Shown piece after piece: positions 1 through 11,600 of a stretch of DNA of 64,000 nt (the first letter of the stretch is position 1; the number at the start of each line of letters is the position of its first letter). A program made the translations under genes and the position numbers. Source of the DNA: Sanderia malayensis (taxonomy: Eukaryota > Cnidaria > Scyphozoa > Semaeostomeae > Pelagiidae); NCBI GenBank assembly GCA_013076295.1, contig RQOL01000384.1:1-64000 (forward strand), written 5' to 3'. The notes beneath the pieces were generated by a model. The model was given only the letters and a program-made list of their open reading frames with translations, was not told the origin of the DNA and did not search any database.

Positions 1-268
1 AGCAAGAAGGTACAAGACCTGACGGCTTCAAATAGCAAGAAGGCACAAGACCTGACGGCTTCAAATAGCAAGAAGGCACAAACCTGACGGCTTCACAAAA
101 ATAGCAAGAAGGGCACAACACCTGACGGCTTCAAACAGCAAGAAGGTACAAGACCTGACGGCTTCAAATAGCAAGAAGGCACAACACCTGACGGCTTCAA
201 ACAGCAAGAAGGTACAAGACCTGACGGCTTCAAACAGCAAGAAGGCACAACACCTGTGAACTTCAAAC
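1..268. repeat. 33-bp minisatellite
   Basis: About eight head-to-tail copies of a 33-bp unit containing gacggcttcaaa and agcaagaaggc run from the window edge to about 268. Because 33 is a multiple of 3, several frames stay open and give an 11-residue peptide repeat. I treat that as an artefact of the period, not a protein. The array abuts the Helitron-type 3' region at 275-540, so it may be an internal satellite of that element. The left edge lies outside the window. Confidence 0.9.
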
Positions 269-274
269 AGTTCT

Positions 275-540
275 GCAGGCAAGAGTTATGCTTTGCCATG
301 TTCCTTTATATTGCCTACGGGAACACGGATTTCCTTTTTCTCTGTGCAATCTGCCATAGTCCTCACTCATAACTCTATCCCACTATCTACCCATAGATAA
401 AGTTCCATAGAATGTCCTCTCATTAAATATCAAACAATACCAACATGGCAGCTCTCACAAAAAAGGAAAACTCAAACAACGGATGCACCTTGACGTGGTG
501 TTTGAGCTTTTAACTAATGCATCCGGCAATATCACCTATT
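275..540 (+). mobile_element. Helitron-type 3'-terminal region, second copy
   Basis: This stretch aligns over about 260 bp with 60100-60400, the region just downstream of the Helitron Rep/helicase gene. Shared blocks include gttatgc.ttgccat, ttgcctacggga, ggatttcctt and a nearly invariant segment gtttgagcttttaactaatg. It therefore looks like the 3' end of a related Helitron whose body is outside the window. A hairpin is listed separately at 480-525. Similarity stops after ccggcaat in both copies, which probably marks the terminus. Confidence 0.6.
480..525 (+). other. 3'-terminal hairpin of Helitron-type element
   Basis: Bases 480-487 (cggatgca) pair perfectly with 518-525 (tgcatccg). The loop carries the segment shared with the copy at 60347-60391. 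In that copy the stem sequence differs on both sides but pairing is kept, so the structure rather than the sequence is conserved. Helitrons have a short hairpin near the 3' end, which fits this role. Confidence 0.65.
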
Positions 541-2050
541 GTTTTCTATTGTAATATTTCCTATGAATGTATCCTATCCGTATTGTTCTCATTCAAATAC
601 TAATGTTTCATATATATATACATTACTCGCCATTATATAGAATATTCACTGTCTGTGTCTGCCATTCCTGTATCGTATTACTATATCCCCCATTGCGCGC
701 TCTTAGCAACGCCATGCCATCGCAAGAAATACAAAATTCTTCACCGATTCGTGCTCTTTCTACCAGTTCAAGTACATGAGACCACTGCACAACGTCACTC
801 TCCACAAGATCTCAAAGTCTTAACACGGTAAGGGATACCATCTTATATTATAATTTCAAATTTTCCTCCACCCTTTTACAACATCCACTGCAGAGTGAAC
901 TAACAGCTTTCACCACAGGGTTCCCAAATGTTCCTCACATATCTCTCTTCCCACAAGTACCCCCACGTGGCACTCATAACATGACCACAGCAACATTTTA
1001 CCAAATTCCTCAACAACGCTATTCAACACACTACTTTACAACAACACGCCCGTTATAATACCACATCCGACTGACTTAAATTGATATCACTTTTTCTCCA
1101 TGTGCTAAATTGTTTGAAATACCCACTTATACCGCTCAGACTTTGCGCTTCCAATTCTCTACAACAATCTCTCATCCCGCCACCTAATAAACCGAAAAAC
1201 GTCCCACACGAAACTACATCCCTTATTATACACCCAAGAACACAATCATTTTCATTTCACATTTTCATTGATAAAACTTGAAAGAATATATTTTATTTAC
1301 AGGACCATTACATTGTTCTTCTGCCTCCCTTTTCTTCTTTTCCACTTTAGGTCTTCCTTCATTTTTCCCCTCTTCCACCTTCCTTCTTCTTTTCCTCTGC
1401 GCCAACTTCTCCCCACGTGCCCTAGAAACCACAACCACGTGCACAACCGTGTCCTCTCTATAAATAACAACAATATCAATTTTTCATACATCACGCTATC
1501 CAAACAACACAAACACCTAACAACATCCTGATACAACATCATTTTACTTACCTAACCTCCTTCAATTTCCTCCCGCCACCATCTTCCATAACAAAATCCA
1601 CATTCTCATCACAAACCACTTTCGCTGCGATTCTTTTCTTTAAAACCCGCAATCCCAATGCACGATCCCATGCCACAAACTAAAACAAAATTCCCACAGT
1701 CAACAATACCTCTAGGAAACAGCATATACCCATCACAACATCATTTCAACATATACATTCATTTCATTAAAGTATATTTCTTATTACTCACATACCTTTC
1801 GCGTATCGCCGTAAACCACAGCAATGACGGCCATTTTATCCTTTCTTTCTTCACCAAAATATTCTCAATTTATTCCGTACAGTTGCTACTTTTCCCAAAA
1901 CTAAATTTCTGTACCTCACATCTACTATATTTAAATACTTCTACTTCCGCAACCTAACCCCTGATCTTGCACATTCCACTCTAATTTTAACCATTACATA
2001 CATCTGACATCATTCACATGCAACCCCCTTCCTAACAACACTTACTATTT
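541..2050. other. AT-rich stretch without a recognised gene
   Basis: Short open frames exist here but have low-complexity hydrophobic or Asn-rich translations with no motif and no paired splice sites. The strand is strongly C/A rich and G poor. I see no repeat array or inverted repeat of note. It may be the upstream region of the small gene at 2942-3247. Confidence 0.5.
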
Positions 2051-2054
2051 TATT

Positions 2055-2757
2055 TGCTTACCCCATCACTTTCAATGCTCAATCGCTACATATTTTAATT
2101 CCCACGCAAACAACATTTACAAAAACAACAATCACAATGCTACCGTTCCTACCAACGCACTCCCCATCACTGTTTCATTACACCTTCATCAACCGATCCG
2201 TCACTTCAATTCTATTTTCAAACAAATGACATCACACAATTTCCCTCTATATTTAAAACAACAAAGTAATACAAAGTTCCTAAAGAGCTACCTTTTCTAC
2301 ATTCCAACCCTTACGGACACATAAATACAACAAATAAATTACTTTTCTCAAATCACAACATCTGCCATACCACGAAACGCATCAACATCACAATAACTTC
2401 AACATCACAATAACTCAATTCAACAAATACAACTAACCATCCTTATTATTACCCCATGCATTTTCAATTCCAAATCGCAACTTATTTTCCTTCCCAACGC
2501 CAACAACACGTGAAAAAACAACAATCACAATGCCACTGTTGCCACGCACGCACTCCCCACCACTCCTTCACTACATCATCATACATCAACCTACTCATGA
2601 CTTCATTTCTATTTTCAAATAAATGACATCAAAAACCACCCCCCCTATATTTAACACAACAACGTAATCCACAATTTCAAAACAGCTGCCTCTTGCACAT
2701 TCCAGCCCCTACTCAAACATATAAATACAACAAACCAATAACATTTCTCCAGTCACA
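2055..2757 (+). repeat. Tandem duplication of a promoter-like region, period about 395 bp
   Basis: Positions 2055-2360 and 2445-2757 are two diverged copies of one segment. Shared blocks include taccccat, aaacaacaatcacaatgc, gcactcccca, ttctattttcaaa, aatgacatca, ctatattta and ataaatacaacaaa. Each copy ends with an A/T box (cacataaataca and catataaataca). The downstream copy lies about 100 bp before the 5' UTR intron of the gene at 2942. Two promoter modules in series is my inference. Confidence 0.7.
2719..2727 (+). promoter_or_regulatory. Putative TATA box of the 101-residue gene
   Basis: The sequence atataaata lies upstream of a good 5' UTR intron and the ATG at 2942. The equivalent site in the upstream duplicated copy (about 2321) is a poorer match. 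The assignment is by sequence and position only. Confidence 0.45.
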
Positions 2758-2941
2758 ATTCTACAACATAGCAACAAGACCAATCATCTACAACAATTTC
2801 ATCCCGCACTTCAAATCGGTGAGTATTATCCACAATTTCATTCATCTCTAATCACATTTTTCTCCTAATTCTAATATTAACAACATTTCTCTCACAGGAA
2901 ATCTATACAAACAATTATACTTTCCATTTACGATTTCAGAT

Positions 2942-3247
2942 ATGGACAGAAAAACAATCAATAAAATTATCGACCGCCACATAATAATGTGCTCCGATCA
3001 CATACGAAATGGACATCAGCAACTCACGCATGCCAAAAACAACTTGCTGACAATCACCCATTACGTGAACAAACTGCGCCAGGAAGACCAGTTCTTCACT
3101 AATTTAAACAAATCCCTAGAAGAAGACGCCTTGACTCAACAAGAGCTACAAGAACTTGCTCAATTAGAAAATCCACCACAGAGGCAACCAATAGACCTCA
3201 AGCCTCGGCCATATACATATGGCCGAAAAACAAGCAAAAAGGACTAA
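2942..3247 (+). CDS. Small spliced gene, 101-residue acidic/basic protein of unknown function
   Basis: I do not recognise this protein. It starts MDRKTINKIIDRH, is rich in Gln, Asn, Lys and Glu, has no signal peptide or membrane segment, and its middle (about residues 30-75) is likely helical or coiled-coil. Gene-like context supports it. There is a duplicated promoter region with a TATA-like box near 2719, a 5' UTR intron with donor g|gtgagt near 2819 and acceptor cacag near 2898, and an aataaa signal at 3268. The coding part is a single exon ending TAA. Its upstream neighbour is a Helitron-type 3' end, so it could be transposon cargo, but nothing in its sequence shows this. A chance frame is less likely given the splice and polyadenylation signals. 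Confidence 0.5.
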   Translation: MDRKTINKIIDRHIIMCSDHIRNGHQQLTHAKNNLLTITHYVNKLRQEDQFFTNLNKSLEEDALTQQELQELAQLENPPQRQPIDLKPRPYTYGRKTSKKD

Positions 3248-3267
3248 CTTTTAACTTTTAACTTTTT

Positions 3268-3273
3268 AATAAA
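3268..3273 (+). terminator. Polyadenylation signal of the 101-residue gene
   Basis: Canonical aataaa about 20 bp after the stop codon at 3247. Confidence 0.5.
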
Positions 3274-3396
3274 ACTTTTTTAAAACTTTTAACTACGTAT
3301 TTCATTTTTTACCCTTTTCTTCATTTTTACATATCAACACATTTTCAATGATTTCAAATTAAATTATTTTTCTTTGCCTCTCCCACCACTCACCTC

Positions 3397-3913
3397 ATCG
3401 CAACTTAATCAACTATTAAATGGATCCAATTATGATATACTATACTATTCGATCGCAATGCTTCTCTCTGTTCGGTTTAAATCCAAACATTTCTGACACG
3501 CTCAGCAGTGCACGAACATTTGCATTGTGGAAAAAATGGACCTGGAACAACCTTGGGATGGAATCAGACCTCGGGGCTTCCGTGGGGAAAAGGATGGAAA
3601 TATGAAGATCAGAATCATTTCAAATTAAATCATGGGAGAAAACATGGACCCAGAACAACCTTGGAATGGAACTTGGGATGGGGGATTCCATGGACCATGC
3701 TATGGGGGAATGGATACAACTTTGAAAATTTGAATGGTTTCAAGTTAAATCATCAGAGAAAACATGGACCTGGAACAACCTTGGAATCAAAATTGGAACT
3801 CACGGCTTCCATGGACCATGTGATTGGGGAATGGAGCATTTCAATTATTTCAAATAAAGTTCCATTGCTTTGCGGGTCCGACGAACAGTGATCTTATCGC
3901 AACTTAATCAACT
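3397..3913. repeat. 18-bp direct repeats enclosing a three-copy tandem repeat
   Basis: The 18-mer atcgcaacttaatcaact occurs at 3397-3414 and again at 3896-3913. Between them, about 3526-3860, lie three copies of a roughly 118-bp unit containing aaaacatggacc, gaacaaccttgga and, in two copies, ttccatggaccatg. The enclosing direct repeats could be a target duplication of an inserted satellite-bearing element or simply edge units of the array. Two open frames run through it without recognisable protein features. Confidence 0.7.
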
Positions 3914-5447
3914 TTAATTAGAACGGATTGCTTAACGTGTCCGTCCCTGCCGGATGGTCTATATATAATAAAATGTGATCACACGTGACCCGCCGACTCT
4001 GAACAATGACCTATTGTTTGGTGAACAATCACCATTGTCTTTTGAACAATCGACGTTCGACCAAACAATGGGATCAAAGGAATTTCGTTGTAATCAAAAA
4101 GGCTTTTTTCCTGGGGGTCAATAAGGGTGCAAATTGGTATCAAAATGATCGCTGCATTGTGCTGATGACAGTAAAGTATGTGGCTAATTTCTACTCCAAG
4201 CGGTTCGGGAGTTATGGCCCATTTTGTGTTCCGACTTTCTAGAAAGTTCCGAGGACAGAGTTAATGAGATGCAAAACGAGCAGGGAGAAGCACGTGTTTT
4301 TTTGTTTGAACGGGCGGCAAGTTGCTCGGGTTTAAGCGTGAATACGTGCCGGAAATCAATTGTAAAGACCTGTCAATTGTTGTCAAGACCTGTGGAGACA
4401 ATTGGTGAACAATTATTTCAAGGTATTTCCTTTATTCAATTGTTTTTGGCTTAAAATAGCACGAGTTTGGTTTTGTTTCACCTCACGTTTTTCTTTCGGC
4501 TCGAGGGCCTAATCAAAACACGAAGACAATTTTGATTTTCTTGGGTCGTTCTGGGCCGATTTTCTCAATTTAAACTTTCGATAACTGTATATTTACACAA
4601 GAACTAAAGTTATATGGCTTTGTTTTTTTTGTTTTGCTGATTTTCCTCTGTTTTTGGACAGTTTTGGCCGAGTTTGGATTTTGCTGAAAAACACGAAATT
4701 TTCAAGCAACACGCGTGTGTTTTGCATTTGCGAAAATTAATTTTTAACCTGCCAAAACTTTGTTTTTTTCACCCAAATACTTTCGATAAATGTTCGCCAA
4801 GCTATTAGCTTCATGTTGATTTTTTCGTGGGGTGTGTAGGGCAAGAATTGGGCACGCTAATTTAATTTCAAAATTGGTGATTCATGTTTGAAATGCTATT
4901 TTTTGCACGGGTTTGATTTCACGGCTATTTTTGATGAAGAAAATCATGCCTTGGACTTCAAAAATTTACAACTAAAATTGCGAAAAGCATTTCAAATGCA
5001 CCCAATTACTTTCGATACTTATTCACCAAGGTATCAGCTTCATGTTGGTGTAATTTGAGTTCAAATGGACAAATTTTGACCAAGTTAGGGGAATTTTTGT
5101 GTTCTTAAAGTTGGCTGATGAATAATTTTTTCCACGGCTTTTGTGTTGGGCTGCACTAAATACTCTCTTAAAATTCAAAACAAAACTGTTAAGAAATGTG
5201 AATATATTTATCGGATTCGCTGTTTCCTTAGCTACAGTTTGATATATTTTTTATTATATCAAACTGTTTTTACTTTCCAAGATTGATTAAATTTTTGAAG
5301 GCAACTTTTTTTTTCAAACTTCACACTTGAGCTATCAACTTTCGGGAGCGGCTTTCAGGGGGGCAGCGTGGGCGCGGGGCGGTCGCTTGGCAGGGGGGGA
5401 GATTCGACCTCCCACCTTTACTTTCTTTAGAAATGTGGCGTCGTGTG

Positions 5448-6440
5448 TATTGTAGGGTATGTATGGTAGGGTATGTATGGTAGGGTATGTATTGTAGGGT
5501 ATGTATTGTAGGGTATGTATGGTAAGGTATGTATTGTAGGCTATGTATTGTAAGGTATGTATTGTAGGGTATGTATTTTAAGGTATTGATAGTAGGGTAT
5601 GTATTGTAGGGTATGTATAGTAGGGTATGTTATGTAGGGTATGTATTTTAGGGTATGTATTGTAGGGTATGTTATGTAGGGTATGTATTGTAGGGTATGT
5701 ATGGTGGGTATGTATTTTAGGGTATTTATAGTAGGGTATGTATTGTAGGGTATGTATAGTAGGGTATGTTATGTAGGGTATGTATTGTAGGGTATGTCTT
5801 GTAGGGTATGTATTGTAGGGTATGTATTGTAGGGTATGTATTGTAGGGTATGTATTATAGGGTATGTATTGTAGGGTATGTTATGTAGGGTATGTATTGT
5901 AGGGTATGTATTGTAGGGTTTGTATTGTAGGGTATGTTATGTAGGGTATGTATTGTAGGGTATGTATTGTAGGGTATGTATTGTAGGGTATGTATTGTAG
6001 GTTATGTATTGTAGGGTATGTATTGTAGGGTATGTATTGTAGGGTTTGTATTGTAGGGTAAGTATAGTAGGGTATGTTATGTAGGGTATGTATTGTAGGG
6101 TATGTATTGTAGGGTATGTATTGTAGGGTATGTATTGTAGGGTATGTATTGTAGGGTATATATAGTAGGGTATGTTATGTAGGGCATGTATTGTAGGTTA
6201 TGTATTGTAGGGTATGTATTGTAGGGTATGTATTGTAGGGTTTGTATTGTAGGGTAAGTATAGTAGGGTATGTTATGTAGGGTATGTATTGTAGGGTATG
6301 TATTGTAGGGTATGTATTGTAGGGTATGTATTGTAGGGTATGTATTGTAGGGTATATATAGTAGGGTATGTTATGTAGGGCATGTATTGTAGGGTATGTA
6401 TTGTAGGGTATGTATTGTAGGGTATGTATTGTAGGGTATG
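5448..6440 (+). repeat. About 1-kb minisatellite of a 14-bp unit
   Basis: About seventy head-to-tail copies of a 14-bp unit (gtagggtatgtatt), with variants such as gtagggtatgttat. It sits inside H1 and runs into a TATG microsatellite. A short array of the same unit at 51600-51720 has the same 5' flank. Confidence 0.95.
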
Positions 6441-6598
6441 TATGTATGTATGTATGTATGTATGTATGTATGTATGTATGGGCATGAGCGGTAGCGAATG
6501 CAGCGCGCGAAGCGCGCCAACCAGATTAAGCTTTGTCTATTTGACGGGCTCCGGGGAGGGAGCGAAGCGACCGAACCCGGCCCATGTTTGTATGTATG

Positions 6599-6632
<34 letters not shown>

Positions 6633-6693
6633 TGTATGTATGTATGTATGTATGTATGTATGTATGTATGTATGTATGTATGTATGTATGTAT
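6438..6693 (+). repeat. (TATG)n microsatellites flanking a 90-bp family unit
   Basis: Pure TATG tracts occupy about 6438-6480 and 6588-6693. Between them is one satellite-family unit and a 3'-end-like GC-rich segment. Open frames here in all phases are microsatellite artefacts. Confidence 0.95.
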
Positions 6694-6976
6694 GGGCATG
6701 AGCATAAGCGAATGCAGCGCACGAAGTGCGCCAACCACAGGCGAGCGTAGCGAGCTAACCCATTGTATGTAGAGTTGAAAAGGGCATGAGCGTAAGCGAA
6801 TGCAGCGCACGAAGTGCGCCAACCACAGGCGAGCGCAGCGAGCTAACCCATTGTACGTGGGGTTGAAAGGGGCATGAGCGGGAGCGAATGCAGCGCGCGA
6901 AGCGCGCCAACCACATTAAGCTTTTGTTGCTTGGGGGGCTCCGGGGAGGGAGCGTAGCGACCGGGCCCCCGGCTAG

Positions 6977-8488
6977 TCTAATATTACTATTTTGCGATGT
7001 CACATGATGACGCACTTTCCTTGCCAAAAACAATAGATTCGACCCGAAACAATAGGTCGAACGCCCCAAAACAATGGGCCGAAACGGCGAACCGTGTAAT
7101 CACAAAGGCTTTTTTGTATGTGGGTGTATGGCAATGAAATTCACACTGAGTGTTTAGTTTATTAATTTAACCAGGGTAATGGATTTTGTTTTTCGATTTT
7201 CTCCAAAATTATTGAATTATTCCACTAATTATTCTGCTAATTGTGCTATCATGAAAAAACTACAGTTTACGCTGGCGAAACTTCCAAATTCGCGTAGCGT
7301 ACTCAATTTTCGAACAGAGTGTTCGCTCTTCACGTGACCCGTTTCACCTATTCCTGCACGCAACAGTCACACAATTTTCGTTATCATGCAAATTTGCCCT
7401 CGGGTTGAACAGCAGGTACTTTTGGAGAACACGCATGTTTTTGTTTTGCACACAAAGGATAACTGGCCGCCTTTCAAAGTGTTTTACGACCTGAATTATC
7501 TTTGTAAAGACTTGCTAATTGTTTGAGAGACCTCTGGAAAATTACAGGAGACAATTGAGAACACAGGTGATAGCTTTTTTTTGTTTTTCGAGTGAGATAG
7601 TGGTAGTTTAGGTGGTAGGCGACCCCCATTGTTACTTCGGCATGCTTGCGACGCTCATGCCTAATGTAACCAAGCCCAAAGTTTTAATCAACAAATTATG
7701 ATAAGGGGTTATCAGGCGAGCGCAGCGAGCCAAACTGTTGTAAGAGGAGTAGGCAGAGGCATGAGTGTAAGCGAATGCAGCGCACGAAGTGCGCCAACCA
7801 CAGAGGTGAGCGCAGTGAGCTAACCCATTGTACGTGGGATTGAAAGAGGCATGAGGGTAAGCGAATGTAGCGGACGAAGTGCGCCAACAACAGAGGCGAG
7901 CTTAGCGAGCTAACCTATTGTACGTGGGGTTGAAAGAGGCATGAGCGTAAGCGAATGCAGCGCACGAAGTGCTTCATCCACAGAGGCGAGCGCAGCGAGC
8001 AAACCCATTCTACGTGGGATTGAAAGAGGCATGAGCGTAAGCGAATGCAGCGCACGAAGTGCTTCATCCACAGAGGCGAGCGCAGCGAGCAAACCCATTC
8101 TACGTGGGATTGAAAGAGGCATGAGCGTAAGCGAATGCAGTGCACGAAGTGCGCCAACCACAGAGGCGAGCGCAGCGAGCTAACCCATTGTACGTGGGGT
8201 TGAAAGAGGCATGAGCGTAAGCAAATGCAGCGCACAAAGTGCGCCAACCACAGAGGCGAGCGCAGTGAGCTAACCCATTGTACGTGGGATTGAAAGAGGC
8301 ATGAGCATAAGCGAATGCAGCCCAAGAAGTGCGCCAACCACAGAGGCGAGTGCAGCGAGCTAACCCATTGTACGTCGGAGTGAAAGGGGCATGAGCGTAA
8401 GCGAATGCAGCGCAAGAAGTGTGCCAACAACAGGGAGTTTTTCATTTGCCCCCCTGCGAGAAGCGAGCGAACGCGAGCGCCCCCCTGG
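6977..8488 (+). mobile_element. Helitron-like short element H2 with 90-bp tandem core
   Basis: It starts TCTAATATTACTATT directly after the CTAG end of H1. Its 3' end is GC-rich (gcgagcgcccccctgg), closing with CTGG at 8485-8488, which fits the CTRR rule, and a T follows. The 5' 750 bp matches H3, H4, H7 and H8. From about 7715 to 8435 it carries about eight copies of the 90-bp unit (gcgagcgcagcgagctaacc, catgagcgtaagcgaatgca, gcgcacgaagtgcgcc). There is no protein gene. The layout of unique 5' part, tandem core and short 3' end matches the Helitron-derived repeat elements described as HINEs. Confidence 0.65.
7715..8435 (+). repeat. 90-bp tandem repeat core of H2
   Basis: About eight 90-bp units. 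Most contain the inverted repeat gcgcac-gaa-gtgcgc, which can form a tight hairpin. Long open frames on both strands across this array arise because 90 is a multiple of 3 and are not genes. Confidence 0.9.
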
Positions 8489-8525
8489 TATAAAGAGTTC
8501 TTAACTTAAGCACTTTACCAACCAT
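8489..8525 (+). repeat. Left inverted repeat of candidate element
   Basis: Starts immediately after the CTGG end of H2 and contains the 20-bp core at 8506-8525 that recurs inverted at 24918-24937. It lies about 140-400 bp upstream of the possible KDZ gene starts. Confidence 0.5.
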
Positions 8526-8664
8526 GTTTTCTTCATATACATTTATCATCAAAAAGAGACTGTCCGTGTCTGGCCGAATCGGGGATCTCGCTACAGTCTG
8601 ATCTCGTCCAGACAACTGTTGCTGTGGTGTGTTTCTTAGCTTCTTGCCATCGTAGTATATCATT

Positions 8665-11600
8665 TTGGTTTTATTTATTGTTGGTCGACAAGACTCGAGA
8701 AAGGAACAAATGGAAGATAAAAGTATTGGTAATTCAAGTGATTCCGATTTGGGAACAGATTTTCCCATTCTATTTATCGACTCCGACCAACAAATACCAA
8801 AACACACGTTTGGAGGAAAGAAGAAGAAGAATTTGGTTCGGAAAGAAAAGAGGCCAGCAAGGAAATACGAAAAAAAAGAAAAAAAGGCATGTTGCAATGG
8901 CAGAAGGAGTTCAAACTTTAGATACAATATCTGCAGTAGATGGTAGTAGCTTGGCTACCCCTGTTACTTTTTCTGATGGAAAAGGTAGGACATATAGATA
9001 TGTTAGTTTTTAAAGTTAAGGGTCGAAACTGAACGGTTGAGAGACTAAAGGTAAGGTATGATTCGCCTGCTAATGTTGAGCATTCCTTAAATTATTGAAA
9101 CCAAGAATGGTATTGAGCTTCCCATGATTACAAGCAAAAAATGCCATGAAATGTTGCTTTGTCACATTACTCCATTCCATATGATTAGATGAGTTGATTG
9201 CTTTGCATAGGTTAGCCTTTTGCTTTATCCTTCTCTTTTTAGGAAATAAACTTTATTGTGAAGAGGATGCATCTGTTATTTTTAGAGCAGGGCATTTATT
9301 TTTATGAAAATAAGTTGATGTGAAAATCGATTCCTGTTTCACAAAGTAATTTTTTAGATACTTCCGCCTGTGATATTGAATATTCTAGCGATGAAGTCCA
9401 TATGACCCAACAAGATTCAACCCAAGATTATTTGGTAAAGATAATTTATTTTATTTTGATGTAAAAGCTTGTTGTCAACAAAGTTGAAGTGTTTACACAA
9501 AGATATAATGATATTTGTTTATATATTTTCAGATACAGCAAGGTTTAACTCATGCTTACATGGTGAAAACAACACAAGCAAAATCATTCATGTGTGTAGA
9601 TTCCTCCTGTAATGTGCTTCCTCTTCCGGATTTTGATGAAACTCAGCAACGTATAATGGTAATTGTTCATAAATAAAAGTTTGCAATGCAGTTCAGCATA
9701 TAAAAATTTGATGTCATAGCTCAATGATATTATTTGTTTGTTAATGTACTCAAAATGTAGTTGTTCAGTCATAATATTTTCAGTATTTGAGGAAAATTGT
9801 TTATGTTTACATGATATTTGATATTTGATTTCTTTTTTTATAGATTCATAAATTCTCCTTCATTCAACGAAATGTATTTTTATGTAATTCTGAGCCTGTT
9901 TGGATTCTCACATGTTCCTGCAATTCAAGCAGAGAAAATTATGTAAAATGCTTAGGAAAAACCATGCCAATTTCAATACAAGGTATGTTATTGCTCTTAT
10001 CAATAACCATATTTGCAAGAATAAAATGAGTAACTATTTCAGGAGATGGAAAGAACATATTATTGGACACTAATTTTGTGTCTCTTGGTTCTGTTTTTTT
10101 GTGATGCGTTACACTAAAATAAAGTTTTACAAATTTTGAATCAAAATGAAGTAAAATTTTTTAAACATTAGAAACCGGAACTGATATTATTTTTTGCTAA
10201 CATATGTTTTTAGATTTTAAAAGACAGTTGAATAAAAAGTATGCAGACTGGATTAACATATCTGTTGGCTACGAGCTGGTTTCGCTGTTTGATTCTATAA
10301 ATAATATTGATCCTTTTCAGCAGTGTGAAGAAGGTGATCTTGTGTTATGACTTTGCTATTCTTGTGTACTTTTATTCACAGTTTTTAACTATAATTTTTG
10401 TCTTCACACAAAATACATACACAGAGGCATCATTATTTTGCAACTAATGTTCAGACAACCCAAGTTTTCACATTTTTGAATGCTAATAGATAAATACTCT
10501 CAACAGTTACTCATGCTGTTTGCTTTTTTATTTTACAGACCATTGACGCAGCAAAGTAAACATCTTTACATTTTTGGAATAATGGTTTTTAACTTCTTGT
10601 GTGCTAAGTTATATGCCATTTAATTTGCTAGGATCCTGTAGATATTCAACGATTAGCATTTTCTTCGGAAAATCTGGTTCTTACAAAACCTCCAGGTAAA
10701 TGGTATGGTGTAGTGGGATTTGACAGAAATAGTTTTATTTGTCATACACGTTCATTTGGCAAACATTCATGCTATCACATAAATTACCTGACCACCTGTA
10801 TAAAAGACGAAAATGACAGATTGCCAGGTTTTTTATTGGAATTTATATTGGCACATGAGCAACTTAGAACGTCGGTCATGAGGAAACAAGTTCCGCGATG
10901 TGTTTCGCAACAGAAAATTGGATGGGAAACAACTGAAAAACAGCAAAAAATTTACCAATTGCTAAACGCTTGTTGCTGTTGGCAAATGTCATTCCAGTTA
11001 CAGATAAATGGTATAATGAATACAATTTTTAGGTAAAGCATATTCATTTGATTGCAATTCTTGCTTTGTTGAACATATATGTATATAATCATTATATTTT
11101 GTGTTACTTTTTTATGTTCAAGTCATGACGAATGAATGCTCTGACTGTGGGTTTCAACTGCATTATTGTGGCATGTCAGACGGCATTTTAAACATGGGAT
11201 CATTTCATCTTCATTTATTCCTAACTGGCAACAGGTAATTCATCAACATCAATTTTTCACAGTCTTCCCAATCTAACTCCTTGTTGAATGTCTGTATGAC
11301 CCAGAAAATGCTTATAATAGTTGCTGGCTTTCAAAGCATTCAATAATCACATGAATTATATTTGTAGCTTGATCGGTTTTCATGAAAAGCGGAAAATGAC
11401 ATTTCAGTCAGCTGGTGTTCCCAAAGATAAGCTATTGAATTACCAACAACTCTGGTTTTCTTGGTATTCATTTTTGAATCTTTTGGATATTGATTATGAG
11501 CTAGAGTTTATCTATGATTAATGTGGGAAATTTCCCGAGATTATCAGCTGTGATGCAACATCTCTTGGTTTCCGGAAATATTATTTGAGAAATTCACTTG

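Larger units (their letters stand above)
3958..6976 (+). mobile_element. Helitron-like short element H1 (divergent) with satellite core
   Basis: The 5' end TCTATATATAATA followed by cacgtgac resembles the TCTAATATTACTATT...cacgtgac start of the other copies here. Downstream blocks (ttcgaccaaacaatggg, gtaatcaaaaaggctttttt) also match. The 3' end is a GC-rich inverted repeat (gggggctccgg... ccgggccccc) followed by CTAG at 6973-6976, as expected for a Helitron terminus. The body lacks a gene and holds the minisatellite at 5448-6440, TATG microsatellites and three 90-bp family units. An internal 3'-end-like segment at 6530-6586 suggests a composite of two elements. The region 4455-5340 is AT-rich and shows no gene. 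Confidence 0.5.

Noticed and set aside
5448..6440. Telomere-like array
   Set aside because: The 14-bp unit is not a known telomeric repeat and the array is internal, within a mobile element.
6273..6822. Tyr/Ile/His-rich and Met/Tyr/Cys/Val-rich frames in the TATG region
   Set aside because: Pure microsatellite translation in several frames on both strands.
7910..8445. Long minus-strand open frames (up to 176 codons) across the H2 repeats, and similar ones at 19207-20310
   Set aside because: They are in-frame translations of a tandem repeat whose period is a multiple of 3; no start context, splice or domain evidence.
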